From assembly GCF_030270605.1 (NCBI RefSeq), contig NZ_BSYJ01000006.1:62001-126000 (forward strand): DNA of 64,000 bases. The letters run 5' to 3'. The position numbers and the translations under genes were made by a program. Under the pieces are notes generated by a model. That model was not told the DNA's origin. It saw nothing but the letters and a program-made list of their open reading frames with translations, and did not search any database. This DNA comes from Biformimicrobium ophioploci. GTDB taxonomy: Bacteria; Pseudomonadota; Gammaproteobacteria; Pseudomonadales; Cellvibrionaceae. Every line of letters starts with the position of its first letter. Position 1 is the first letter of the stretch. Shown here in pieces: positions 1 through 8,292 of the stretch.

Positions 1-1568
1 TTGGCAAATGACGCAAACGTCATTACGTCATCGCTAATATTGTATTGCAGCGCGACTTTAGGAGAAAACTCCTTCCAATCATCCTTGAGCTTACGAGTAG
101 GCCCAGGTGGGATAATATTTGCACCGAAAAGCTGGGAGTCCCAACCGCCGGCACCACCCTCAAAGGTTTTCTCCTCCCATGTATAGCGACCGCCGAGGTT
201 CAGGGAGAGGTCATCAGTCAGCGCCCAATCCATGCTGGCAAACACCGCACTGGCTTCACTTGTCACGAAACCGTCCAGATTTGCACTGATATCGCCATGC
301 GGCAGCGCATTCAGTCCAGGTACATCAGCAAAGATGTAGTACCACATATCGTAACTGACCTGGTGCTGACGAGCATCGGATTCGAAATAATACACACCGG
401 CTGTGAGGTTTACGTCCTCATTGAACTGGCCGTTGATCCGCAGTTCCTGACTGAACTGGGTGTACTCATGCCCACCCTTCACATTCAGCAAACTTACAGC
501 GCTGGAATCCCATTCGTAGTCGTACTCTTCTTCCCGATCCTGATGAGCGGTGACAGAGGTCAACTGCCAGTCACCAACTGCCCAGTTCATGGTCAGGGCA
601 ATCAGGTCATTCTGAATCGCCCCTTCATTCGGACCATTGGTGGAAACATGGTCTTCATCGCTGCCCTGGTCCAGGCTCATACATCCGGATCCAAGGGGTG
701 GGTTGGTCGGATCGGCCGGAATATTGACGATACCGGGAATGACCAGGCCACCCACACTGACCAGACATGCGAGACTGTCATCAGCATTGAAGTTGGCAAA
801 GGCGCCGCGCTCGGAATCATCATCAATGCGGTCATAGCTCAGCAAGATGTCGAAATTTTCGCTCACATCAAAGGCAACGGCTGCGCCCAGCTGCAGGGAA
901 TCCTTGCCGCCGGCGTCTTTCCCGGTCGTGGTGTTCTTGATGTAACCGTCCGACTGGACCTTATTAACGGAAAGCTTAAGGCCGCCAATCTCTGAAAGGG
1001 GCGTGTTCACTACGGCCTTGGTTTCGAGTAAGCCGAAATCCCCCATGTTCACCTGGATTTTCGAACCCAGCTCTTTGGTGGGCTTGGAGCGAACCACATT
1101 GAGCGCGCCACCGGTAGTATTCTTGCCATACAGCGTGCCCTGCGGGCCGCGAAGCACTTCGATACGCTCCAGGTCGAAACTATCCATCAACTGCCCGGCG
1201 GTAGTCCCCATGAACACCCCATCCAGGATTACACCAACCGGTGCTTCCATGCTTTTGTCAGGGTCCTGGTGGCTAATACCGCGAATCGAGATGACCGCAC
1301 CGTTGGCGCTTGCGGGGCCGAAGTCAAAATTCACATTGGGCGCGTAATTGTTGACATCTTGCAGGCTCTTGACCGCAGCATTATCCAGTTGCGCCGAGAT
1401 TGCGGTAACCGAAAGGGCAACATCCTGCAGGGATTCCGCGCGCTTCCGCGCGGTAACGGTAATTTCTTCCAGGCCGATGACCTCGTCCTGAGCGAAGCTG
1501 ACCGAAGGCACTGCGGAAACCGCACCCGCCACAATCATACCAGCCGTTATCTTATTTATTTTTATCAT
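1..1568 (-). CDS. TonB-dependent outer-membrane receptor, C-terminal part beyond window
   Basis: The reverse strand reads open from an ATG at 1568 to the window edge, giving about 522 residues of the N-terminal part. It begins with a signal peptide (MIKINKITAGMIVAGAV, cleavage near SFAQ-D), then a TonB-box-like segment (EEITVTARKRAESLQDV), a plug domain with the typical IEVLRGPQGTLYGKNTTGG motif, and the first barrel strands. Family members import bulky substrates across the outer membrane using TonB energy; the ligand here is unknown. The plug resembles that of the second receptor at 29307, so both belong to the large receptor group common in marine catabolic loci. An operator-like palindrome lies about 150 bp upstream. 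The barrel C-terminus with its terminal aromatic residue is outside the window. The + strand frame at 45-995 is an antisense shadow. Confidence 0.95.
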   Translation of the reverse strand, partial: MIKINKITAGMIVAGAVSAVPSVSFAQDEVIGLEEITVTARKRAESLQDVALSVTAISAQLDNAAVKSLQDVNNYAPNVNFDFGPASANGAVISIRGISHQDPDKSMEAPVGVILDGVFMGTTAGQLMDSFDLERIEVLRGPQGTLYGKNTTGGALNVVRSKPTKELGSKIQVNMGDFGLLETKAVVNTPLSEIGGLKLSVNKVQSDGYIKNTTTGKDAGGKDSLQLGAAVAFDVSENFDILLSYDRIDDDSERGAFANFNADDSLACLVSVGGLVIPGIVNIPADPTNPPLGSGCMSLDQGSDEDHVSTNGPNEGAIQNDLIALTMNWAVGDWQLTSVTAHQDREEEYDYEWDSSAVSLLNVKGGHEYTQFSQELRINGQFNEDVNLTAGVYYFESDARQHQVSYDMWYYIFADVPGLNALPHGDISANLDGFVTSEASAVFASMDWALTDDLSLNLGGRYTWEEKTFEGGAGGWDSQLFGANIIPPGPTRKLKDDWKEFSPKVALQYNISDDVMTFASFA

Positions 1569-1713
1569 AGCTCTCTCCATAGATGCGCTTTGAGGACCGG
1601 CTGGCAACCTACTTCAGGCCAAAAACCACGGGCACTTATCCCACCGGGTTTTATTATCTTGGATCGACCGGAATTCTGTTTTTCTCTCCGGACAATTGTA
1701 AAGCCCTACAACA

Positions 1714-1735
1714 AAACAATCAGGACATACTGTTT
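1714..1735. promoter_or_regulatory. Operator-like palindrome, 6-bp spacer (site 1)
   Basis: Arms AAACAATC and TACTGTTT are separated by six bases. The site lies upstream of the first TonB receptor (start 1568). It belongs to the family of similar sites at 5695, 10627, 25650, 28316, 29158, 31879, 36211 and 38240. Probable binding site of the TetR regulator encoded at 36258 (inference). Confidence 0.65.
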
Positions 1736-1820
1736 ATCATATAGTTAAGAATCTCCTGCTTGCAACAGGGAATTCCGCTTTTTTTAGGAAAGTTTTGACT
1801 GGTCAAGTGACGGACAAGCG

Positions 1821-1856
1821 GTCTCTCTGGCCGGGCATTTGCCGAGCCAGAGAGAC
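1821..1856. other. Strong stem-loop downstream of the GFA gene
   Basis: An 11-bp perfect stem (GTCTCTCTGGC paired with GCCAGAGAGAC) closes a loop of 14 bases. It sits about 75 bp beyond the stop of the minus-strand GFA gene and about 250 bp upstream of the TonB receptor start. No T-run follows on either strand, so it is not a textbook intrinsic terminator. It may still end the minus-strand transcript or protect its 3' end. The rest of 1569-1931 holds operator site 1 and nothing else recognisable. Confidence 0.45.
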
Positions 1857-1931
1857 TTGTAACACACTGATTTTTATCGGATTTATCACCAGTGCATTAA
1901 TGCTTGCACTGGCGTACAGATTCGAGTAGCG

Positions 1932-2351
1932 CTATTGCAGCTCCGGGTTGCACTCAAAAACATGGCCGCTGGTATCCGCCGGCGACCAGGGCGAGGCCGC
2001 GCTCCCCCAGCAGCTGGATTCCACCTTGAGCCAGCTGGTATCGTCCAGCGAGCCCGCCTTAACCATGCGCATGGTTGGCAGCTCCTCTACATGGCTGAGC
2101 ACCTGGGACCCGCAATTCGGGCAAAAACCACGGGAAACATGTGCACCTTCGGAACCGGTTACGGTATAGGTTTTCAGTTCGCCCTCTGTCTCAAGCGCAG
2201 CGGTGGGGACGAGCACAATTGTAGCCTTGCCGCTACCCGTGGTCTTCTGGCAGTCCTTGCAATGACAATGCATTGCGGAGACAACATGACTCCTATCGAA
2301 TTGGTAACTAAAACCACCGCACAGGCACCCACCACGCTCTTTTTCACTCAT
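1932..2351 (-). CDS. GFA/CENP-V domain zinc protein
   Basis: A 139-residue protein of the glutathione-dependent formaldehyde-activating (GFA) family, a small zinc-binding fold. Zinc ligands are visible as CLCG near the N-terminus, CHCKDC in the middle and CPNCG after it. The family is named after a formaldehyde-glutathione enzyme, but most members have unknown activity. The start at 2351 is preferred because a GGAGGGAG ribosome site lies just upstream; a further in-frame ATG at 2363 lacks one. It is the last gene of a minus-strand group with the carotenoid oxygenase, SnoaL protein and SDR. The context suggests a role with aldehyde or thiol-conjugated intermediates, which is inference. Confidence 0.85.
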   Translation of the reverse strand: MSEKERGGCLCGGFSYQFDRSHVVSAMHCHCKDCQKTTGSGKATIVLVPTAALETEGELKTYTVTGSEGAHVSRGFCPNCGSQVLSHVEELPTMRMVKAGSLDDTSWLKVESSCWGSAASPWSPADTSGHVFECNPELQ

Positions 2352-2423
2352 AACTCCCTCCACTTTATTTTTTGCCTATCCACAATGGAATGCACCGATA
2401 TCCGACGAACAAGCAGACGCAAT

Positions 2424-3860
2424 CTAAAGCGTCATACCGTTCATCCAATTTGCATGGAAACCATTTGGAACTCTTGCCGGAATATGAATCTTGGCCAGCG
2501 GCCCACGGTCCACGTGTCCGGCACTGAGGATAGAGAGATAGGCGCCCTCTTCCGGGTTGTAGACGTAACACATAAGGTAGCCGTCTTCTTCTTTTTCACT
2601 GTCCGGATTGGGGATGTGCACCGGCTCTCCAGCGTTTGATCCCTCTCCGTAATCCCACACCTGTGATTTGCCATTTTCCATATCGTAGGCAATGGTGGCG
2701 TTGTAACCATGATTCTGGCTATCTTCCCAGGTCTGGGTCGCGGCGGCAGCAAAACCATAGCGGTAACGCTGCCCGCAGCGCCTTTCATCTGCGCGGGAAA
2801 ACTCGCAATAGGTTGTTCCTACTTTGTCATTGGTCACTGAACCCGTCTTCAGATCCAGCACCAGACGATGCATGTTGCGCATCTGCGACTCGACCCCGGT
2901 TCCCAGCTCATTGGAAATGGGCATGCTGTTCATCCAGACATAGTCGACATATAACTTGTTGCCGCTCTGGAATCCGTTGCAGAAATGCCAGCTAAAAAAA
3001 GTGGGCGCTTCGAACCAGATCGGTTCACCGCCATCGCGATGCACGGCAAAAATCCGGGTCGGCCTTTCCCCCTGCCATAGGAACGGGTTTTCCCCCTTCA
3101 TTGCAGCCTCAATATCCGGGAAAGCTGGCGCGAAGAAGCCAACGATGTAATCACCACAAATCTGGATATCATGGATCATCGCCCGCCTGTGCATGCCGTA
3201 CACGGGGATAGAACGCTTGTGGCGTCCGGTCTTGTCGAAAATTTGCAGCGTGAGATAGGGCTCGGCAAACCTCTGGGTATTCGAAACCAGGTCACCGGTT
3301 CTCCCGCAAATCTTGGGGTGTGCCGTCAGGCCGTCACCCGGCTGCAGCAGGCCCTCATAGTCGTACTCACCAACAGTTGAAAGATCGCTGTCCATTACAT
3401 GAGGGAACCCCGCCTCGAACAGTGCGAAGAGTTTGTCCCCATGAAAAAGTACACTGGTATTGGCCGGGTTCTTCATCGGGTTTGGAGAACCGCCCGCAGC
3501 GATTGCTTCAGGATCAACCGGATGCGGTTTGCCGTGACTGCCCCAGCAAGCACGTTGCAGCTTCTCTTCTACCTGAAAAGATTTTGTCCGCACCCAGCGA
3601 TTGCGGTAGTGCACACGGCCGTCCTTGAAATAGACCGCGTGGATCATGCCATCTCCATCTACCGGGTAGACGTAATGCTCTGGCTGCCAGGCGACATTGG
3701 GCCCATTGCGCATAAATGCACCGGTAATATTCTCCGGCACTTTCCCCTCAACGCGGAGCCCACCTTCACCCTCATCAAACGTGGACTCTTCCAGCACCGG
3801 TGCGTAGTTTCCCTGCAAATACGGAAAACGTCCCAGGTCCATTTCAGGTCGTGTAGCCAT
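2424..3860 (-). CDS. Carotenoid oxygenase family protein (paralogue 1)
   Basis: A 478-residue member of the RPE65/carotenoid cleavage oxygenase/lignostilbene dioxygenase family. These are seven-bladed propellers with Fe(II) held by four histidines, which cleave a C=C bond with O2 to give two carbonyl products. The four ligands are probably H181 (TAHPKIC), H230 (MIHDIQ), H292 (FSWHFCNGF) and H469 (PNGFHANWM); none is missing. The protein is clearly a paralogue of the one at 24143-25549, sharing N-terminal FPYLQGNYAPV and C-terminal NGFHANWM, and is more distant from the one at 43644. Start ATG at 3860 has an AGAGGGAGAG site. Substrate (apocarotenoid, stilbene or other conjugated chain) cannot be told from sequence. 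It lies downstream of a SnoaL gene and an SDR in the same orientation. Confidence 0.93.
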   Translation of the reverse strand: MATRPEMDLGRFPYLQGNYAPVLEESTFDEGEGGLRVEGKVPENITGAFMRNGPNVAWQPEHYVYPVDGDGMIHAVYFKDGRVHYRNRWVRTKSFQVEEKLQRACWGSHGKPHPVDPEAIAAGGSPNPMKNPANTSVLFHGDKLFALFEAGFPHVMDSDLSTVGEYDYEGLLQPGDGLTAHPKICGRTGDLVSNTQRFAEPYLTLQIFDKTGRHKRSIPVYGMHRRAMIHDIQICGDYIVGFFAPAFPDIEAAMKGENPFLWQGERPTRIFAVHRDGGEPIWFEAPTFFSWHFCNGFQSGNKLYVDYVWMNSMPISNELGTGVESQMRNMHRLVLDLKTGSVTNDKVGTTYCEFSRADERRCGQRYRYGFAAAATQTWEDSQNHGYNATIAYDMENGKSQVWDYGEGSNAGEPVHIPNPDSEKEEDGYLMCYVYNPEEGAYLSILSAGHVDRGPLAKIHIPARVPNGFHANWMNGMTL

Positions 3861-3962
3861 CTCTCCCTCTGCCTCAACTTGAAGAAAATTGAACGAGGTT
3901 ATTCATGCCTGCATGTAAATCCGGGCAGGCAGTTTTCCGCCCCGCACCACAAAATCAGAATC

Positions 3963-4478
3963 TTAAATTACCGGCTCTTCCAGTTTTGTTACCCGTTTGA
4001 GCGCTTCTGCGAACAAATCGATGTTTCCGGTAGACCAATGAATATCAAGCCTGGAGCGGAAAATTTTCCACTCGCCACTAACCTGCCTGTAGTGATTGGT
4101 ATATTCACCGATCACGGTGGCAACATCATCGGGCCCGGTAATAGGCATTGCCGGGTCCTTGAACATTATATGATCGGCAATCAAATAGGCCTTACAGCTG
4201 AAAGAATCACCTTCGACACTCACGCGGTGATTGGTGATCGTATGCCTGGTCAGGTCAAAGCCACCAATATTCAGGTGCAATTGCTTCACCCATTCATCTG
4301 CTGACCTGGGCCTGTCCGGGGAGCCCGTCGGATCAATAATGGGGCCGTAATCCAGATAAACATCATCTGCAAAACAGGTGCGGACTTTCGCCCAGTCCTT
4401 GCTATCCAGTCCCTCGGCATATGCGTTATAGCTGGCCCTGAAGTCGGACTCCAACTGTAAAAAATCCATTTTAGACAT
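3963..4478 (-). CDS. SnoaL-like / NTF2-superfamily protein
   Basis: A 171-residue single-domain protein of the SnoaL-like (NTF2-like cone fold) superfamily. It has the usual opening helix (YNAYAEGLDSKDWAKVRTCF), then an acidic pocket stretch (ADDVYLDYGPI) and the strand FSCKAYLIADH. Family members are small isomerases, dehydratases, cyclases or hydroxylase partners, and often sit beside Rieske oxygenases. The start at 4478 (MSKMDFLQ) is preferred because an AAAGGGG site lies about ten bases upstream; an in-frame ATG at 4502 is weaker. It lies between an SDR and a carotenoid oxygenase on the same strand. A second SnoaL gene at 25764 stands beside the second carotenoid oxygenase, so the pairing is repeated. 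Confidence 0.85.
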   Translation of the reverse strand: MSKMDFLQLESDFRASYNAYAEGLDSKDWAKVRTCFADDVYLDYGPIIDPTGSPDRPRSADEWVKQLHLNIGGFDLTRHTITNHRVSVEGDSFSCKAYLIADHIMFKDPAMPITGPDDVATVIGEYTNHYRQVSGEWKIFRSRLDIHWSTGNIDLFAEALKRVTKLEEPVI

Positions 4479-4570
4479 TTTTATCACGCCCCTTTTTGTC
4501 ATTAACCACCACCCAAACCGCCATCCCCATTTTTTAGAATGGCGCTGCCGACGCTAGCAATCCCGCAGTA

Positions 4571-5344
4571 TCAGCCATGCCTGGGGACAGCCCCCTCTGT
4601 AATTGTGGCCGTATTATCGACCACCATTGCCGCACCGTTTACCGATACAGATTCGTCAGATGCGAGGAAAAGCACCATATTGGCAACATCCACAGGATTC
4701 CCCACCCACATTTTGTCCATTTCTGCCGCTGTCTCCGGATCATACTCCAGAACAATGTTGTACATGGCGTCCAGCATAGGCGTAGACATGTTGCCGGGGT
4801 GCACAGAGTTGCAGCGCACACCATAACCCTGCTGCGTGCTCAGGCAGGCGATGGACTTGGTCATGCCGCGGATCGCACTCTTGGATGCGGCGTAGGCGAA
4901 GATGTTCGGTCCGCCCTGGATACTGGCAGTCGAGCACATATTGATGATCGAACCACTGGCCTGCTGCTTCATTACTCGCAAGGCATGTTTGCAACCAAAA
5001 AAGGTTCCATCGGTGCCTACAGCGTTAATTTTTCTCCACAGCTCTTCCGACGTATCTTCGATGCTGGCTAACTGGACGATACCAGCACAGTTCAACAGGA
5101 TATCGAGCGTACCGTAATCAGACACTACATTATCGACCAGAGCCTCCCAGGCCTGTTCGCTGGTGACATCGTGCTTAACAAAAACGGCCCCTTCAATTTT
5201 CGCCGCCTCTGCGGGACCGGACTCAGCGTTGATATCCGCCATAATCACTTTTGCACCCTCTTCGGCGAGGCGCTTTGCCGTCGCCAGGCCCAGACCGGAT
5301 GCCGCACCCGTTATAATTGCAACTTTATTTTCAACACGTCCCAT
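4571..5344 (-). CDS. Short-chain dehydrogenase/reductase
   Basis: A 257-residue classical SDR that would oxidise an alcohol or reduce a ketone with NAD(P). The cofactor motif is TGAASGLG near residue 13, the structural motif is NCAG, and the catalytic tetrad includes a Ser in the MCSTAS strand and YAASK. The acidic residue after the second strand (MADIN) suggests NAD(H). The start MGRVENK at 5344 is chosen by comparison with the family; the ATG at 5371 adds nine atypical residues. It is the first intact gene of the minus-strand group that continues into SnoaL, carotenoid oxygenase and GFA genes. A possible gene remnant lies directly upstream. Confidence 0.92.
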   Translation of the reverse strand: MGRVENKVAIITGAASGLGLATAKRLAEEGAKVIMADINAESGPAEAAKIEGAVFVKHDVTSEQAWEALVDNVVSDYGTLDILLNCAGIVQLASIEDTSEELWRKINAVGTDGTFFGCKHALRVMKQQASGSIINMCSTASIQGGPNIFAYAASKSAIRGMTKSIACLSTQQGYGVRCNSVHPGNMSTPMLDAMYNIVLEYDPETAAEMDKMWVGNPVDVANMVLFLASDESVSVNGAAMVVDNTATITEGAVPRHG

Positions 5345-5367
5345 AAGCATTTCCCGAGCAAATTTAA

Positions 5368-5568
5368 TCAAACACTAAAATACTGATTAACCTCAGTTAC
5401 ACACCCGTCTAGCAGTACCATATTTTGCTCCGGGCCGTCCACGCCTAGTAACTCCAGGACAGGCCCCTGGAACACTTCCCGTGAGCCTACCTTTTCTACT
5501 CCGGGTGTCGAAAATGGCCCGCTCACCAAAGCCGTGATTGCCTGGATCCCAGCTACCGACAGCGGCAA
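5368..5568 (-). pseudogene. Possible remnant of a VOC/glyoxalase-fold gene
   Basis: A 66-codon minus-strand open frame ends at 5368, just upstream of the SDR. Its C-terminal part (GSREVFQGPVLELLGVDGPE followed by NMVLLDGCVTEVNQY) resembles the C-terminal half of vicinal-oxygen-chelate proteins, where a GPVLE segment precedes a strand and a metal-binding L-E-x-x-x-Y strand. No N-terminal half is in frame upstream and there is no ribosome site. It lies between operator site 2 and the SDR, where a first operon gene would be expected. The assignment rests on eye comparison only; a spurious frame is the main alternative. Confidence 0.3.
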
Positions 5569-5694
5569 ACAAACCCAAGCCCCGCTATCTTTTTGATTTC
5601 ATTGAATTTTCCCTACAGGCAATATCCGCCGCGGGAGAAAGTTTCTAGCGAACAGCCACAGGCAAGAACCCTCTACTCCAGACCATACCAAATA

Positions 5695-5716
5695 AAAAAA
5701 TCATTCTGTACTGTTT
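5695..5716. promoter_or_regulatory. Operator-like palindrome, 6-bp spacer (site 2)
   Basis: Arms AAAAAATC and TACTGTTT with a six-base spacer; the left arm departs from AAACAATC by one base. It lies in the 640-bp gap between the minus-strand SDR group (start 5344) and the plus-strand gene at 5984, so it could serve either direction. Apart from this site and the possible gene remnant I see nothing else in 5345-5983. Confidence 0.5.
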
Positions 5717-5983
5717 TTTTGGGTTTTATTCGATAAATTCCCGTTACGGCCCATATCAACAGCGTGCCTCCCGTAGATACAACCGCAGGCGCCGCCGCGC
5801 AGAGTGATCGCCATAGTCCCGTTTTGTAAGGCCGGCAATTGAGAAGGGGTCGCTTTACGGGAAGTCTGGTACAGTAAGGTCAGGCACCCGAAGTGGGATG
5901 CAGGTAACTTCGGAATATCTATTTGCCAGGGGTACGATGTAGCGCAAGCAGAAAAAATTAATCGCCTTATAAGGAGAATAATA

Positions 5984-6493
5984 ATGAGTGAAGATCACGT
6001 AAAAAATTATGATGACGTGACCATGTATGGGCTGACCGAAGAGAAAGAAAAAGAGCTGCTGCTGAAGCAGAATGAACTTACCTTCATTTGGACCAATAAA
6101 GACGGCCACGGACTGGGGGTTACCATGAGCTATATCTGGCGCAAGGGCCGAATCTGGTGTACCGCAACCTCACAGCGGGCGCGCATGAAAGCCCTGGCCC
6201 GGGACAACCGGTGCAGCGTAGTGATTTCGAGTGCGGGCACGGATATTGATGTCAGCCAGTCGATTACTTTCAAGGGTTACGCCATTTTGCATACCGACCA
6301 GGAAACCAAAGACTGGTTCTACCCCGACTTCGCGCGGCACTCCAACAATCCCGCCCCAACCCCTGAACAATTTGTTCAATTTTTGGACACTGAAGAGCGC
6401 ATCATCATCGAAGTTGTACCGGAAAAATCAATAAAGTTTGACGGCGCCATCATGCGCGACATGACGAATGCGGCCATCGCCGCTGGCGCATGA
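5984..6493 (+). CDS. Pyridoxamine 5'-phosphate oxidase-like split-barrel flavoprotein (paralogue 1)
   Basis: A 169-residue single-domain protein with the PNPOx-like split-barrel fold, which binds FMN or F420. Typical features are the strand FIWTNKDGHGLGVTMSY, the phosphate-binding stretch WCTATSQRARMKALARDNR and the strand SVVISSAG. Family members reduce or oxidise small substrates or shuttle flavin; true PdxH is longer and lacks the EEKEKELLLKQNE opening seen here. A close paralogue is encoded at 12109-12624, at the end of the long minus-strand operon. Start ATG at 5984 follows AAGGAGAATAATA. It precedes the Rieske/P450 genes on the same strand but is separated from them by 340 bp holding a palindromic repeat. 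Confidence 0.85.
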   Translation: MSEDHVKNYDDVTMYGLTEEKEKELLLKQNELTFIWTNKDGHGLGVTMSYIWRKGRIWCTATSQRARMKALARDNRCSVVISSAGTDIDVSQSITFKGYAILHTDQETKDWFYPDFARHSNNPAPTPEQFVQFLDTEERIIIEVVPEKSIKFDGAIMRDMTNAAIAAGA

Positions 6494-6523
6494 ATTAGTA
6501 TTCCCAGCAACATGCTGTGCGAA

Positions 6524-6559
6524 TGACGGTGCCAGGGCATAATTGCCTGGCACCGTCAC
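6524..6559. repeat. REP-like inverted repeat
   Basis: A near-perfect 14-bp inverted repeat (TGACGGTGCCAGGG with GCCTGGCACCGTCA, one mismatch) around a short A/T centre, 31 bp after the stop of the split-barrel gene. Extragenic palindromes of this kind are usually dispersed and mobilised by RAYT transposases. No T-run follows, so it is not a standard terminator. It differs in sequence from the GGGGTCAGAG palindromes at 58.8 and 63.6 kb. Confidence 0.6.
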
Positions 6560-6683
6560 TGACACAAAAAAAAGACCTCTCCTCCAAACAGGCCCCATCG
6601 CGGCCATCCGCCCTATCGCAACCTTCTGCCCTATTCCGAGCCTACCGCTCCTGCTCACTTGACCTAGATCATTTTTACCTCAA

Positions 6684-6705
6684 AAAGAAACCGGACGTCC
6701 TGTCT
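6684..6705. promoter_or_regulatory. Degenerate operator candidate upstream of the Rieske gene
   Basis: Arms AAAGAAAC and TCCTGTCT with a six-base spacer match the arm pattern seen elsewhere (AAACAATC / TACTGTTT) at 12 of 16 positions. It lies about 130 bp before the Rieske oxygenase start. It is listed because every other promoter region of the locus has a better site; on its own it would not be called. Confidence 0.25.
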
Positions 6706-6832
6706 TTTTAATGCTCAATTGCTAGTATCCGTTGAGATCACCGCTCGAGACTGAGCAGCGCGCATAGCTATCACCAATGCTTCTTTGCACCAGAGACATC
6801 CAGGCAAGCACCAATACAATAAGGACAAGACC

Positions 6833-8227
6833 ATGGACACAGAAGTCACCACGCTGACCGCTGAGCAAATCGCCGCCAGGTCCCCCGGCACCTCTTACCA
6901 GGAGCTACTGGACAAGGAGGTAAACCCGGTGCCGGATTGCCTGAGAGACAATACCAATCCCTACCTGGGCTCTGAAAATATTTCCGTAGATCGCTACCTG
7001 TCGCGTGAGTTTCACCAGCTGGAGGTAGAACATGTCTGGAAGCGCACCTGGCAGGCCGTATGCCGGGAAACCGAAGTCTGTGAGCCGGGAGACACCTTTG
7101 TCTATGACATCGTGAACATGTCCGTGATTGTCACGCGCACCGAACAGGGCGAGCTGAAAGCGTTCAGGAATGCCTGCCTGCACCGGGGCAGACAACTTGT
7201 AGACAAGAATGGTAATTACAAGGACTTGCGCTGCCCCTACCATGCGTTCACCTGGAGTCTCGACGGGGGCTTTAAAGGCGCGCCGTGCAAGTGGGACTTC
7301 CAGCACATCAACGAAGAGGAAATTTCGTTACCGGAAGTCAAAGTTGGCACCTGGGGCGGCTGGGTCTTCATCAACATGGACAGGGATGCACAACCCCTGA
7401 GTGACTACCTTGGAATTTTACCCAGTCACTTCGAGCGCTGGAAGCCTGAGAATGCCTACAAAATGATTCACGTGGAAAAGGTTATTCCCTGCAACTGGAA
7501 AGTCGGATGGGAAGCGTTTATCGAGTCCTACCATGCGGTCGCGACCCATCCGCAGATCCTCCCTTACACCGCCGATGCCGATTCACAATACGATGTGTGG
7601 GGCGATCATATCAGTCGCACCATTACGGCACTGGGTGTTCCCAGCCATCATCTGAAGGCCCTGACGGACCAGGATGTGGTGGATAACATGCTCGGGGTCT
7701 CTGCCATGGTCGCTGGACAGAACGGCGCAAGAGTGCCCGAAGGGATGACAGCCCGCGAGTACATCGCCCACCTCAACTCACAGGAGTTCAGCGGAAACCA
7801 CGACCGGGAACTGGCCAGCTTCGCCACCAACAGCGAGCGTATGGATTCGATCCTGTACTCCATTTTCCCGAACTTCGCTCCCTGGGCCGGATTCCATCCC
7901 AATATTACCTATCGTTTCCGCCCGAACGGGAATGACCATACGACGGCGCTGATGGAGATCATCGTCTTGTGTCAGCTACCTTCGAATGGCGAACGCCCGA
8001 AGGACACGCCAGTACGCCGCCTGGGAGAAAATGAACTGTTTTCAGAAGCACCGGAACTTGGCGAGAGCCTCGGCACCATCTTTGATCAGGACCTTGTGAA
8101 CATGCCGATGGTGCAGAAAGGCATGGAAAATGTTGAATCCGGGGAACTCATTCTGGCGAACTACCACGAAGTCAGGATACGACATTTCCACCAGACGATT
8201 GACAAGTATATCAACGGCGAACTTTAG
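6833..8227 (+). CDS. Rieske non-haem iron oxygenase, alpha subunit (paralogue 1)
   Basis: A 464-residue ring-hydroxylating oxygenase alpha subunit that activates O2 at a mononuclear iron, fed by a Rieske [2Fe-2S] cluster. Cluster ligands are C115-x-H117 (CLHRGR) and C134-x2-H137 (CPYH). The mononuclear iron site is E231-x2-H234-x4-H239 (ESYHAVATH); the usual first residue is D or E. The start at 6833 follows AAGGACAAGACC; an upstream in-frame ATG at 6785 is unlikely. No beta subunit, ferredoxin or reductase gene is adjacent, so it is probably a homomeric alpha-only enzyme using general electron carriers. The P450 gene follows after 65 bp. A clear paralogue lies at 15968-17353. Substrate unknown. 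Confidence 0.94.
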   Translation: MDTEVTTLTAEQIAARSPGTSYQELLDKEVNPVPDCLRDNTNPYLGSENISVDRYLSREFHQLEVEHVWKRTWQAVCRETEVCEPGDTFVYDIVNMSVIVTRTEQGELKAFRNACLHRGRQLVDKNGNYKDLRCPYHAFTWSLDGGFKGAPCKWDFQHINEEEISLPEVKVGTWGGWVFINMDRDAQPLSDYLGILPSHFERWKPENAYKMIHVEKVIPCNWKVGWEAFIESYHAVATHPQILPYTADADSQYDVWGDHISRTITALGVPSHHLKALTDQDVVDNMLGVSAMVAGQNGARVPEGMTAREYIAHLNSQEFSGNHDRELASFATNSERMDSILYSIFPNFAPWAGFHPNITYRFRPNGNDHTTALMEIIVLCQLPSNGERPKDTPVRRLGENELFSEAPELGESLGTIFDQDLVNMPMVQKGMENVESGELILANYHEVRIRHFHQTIDKYINGEL

Positions 8228-8292
8228 CAATTCAGTAGGTACATCCTACTTACCTCGGTCCGGCAAGAAAACTTAAGATCCGGGAGAAGATC

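Noticed and set aside
45-995. 316-residue + strand open frame at the left edge
   Set aside because: It is exactly antisense to the TonB receptor, whose signal peptide, plug motif and barrel read clearly on the minus strand.
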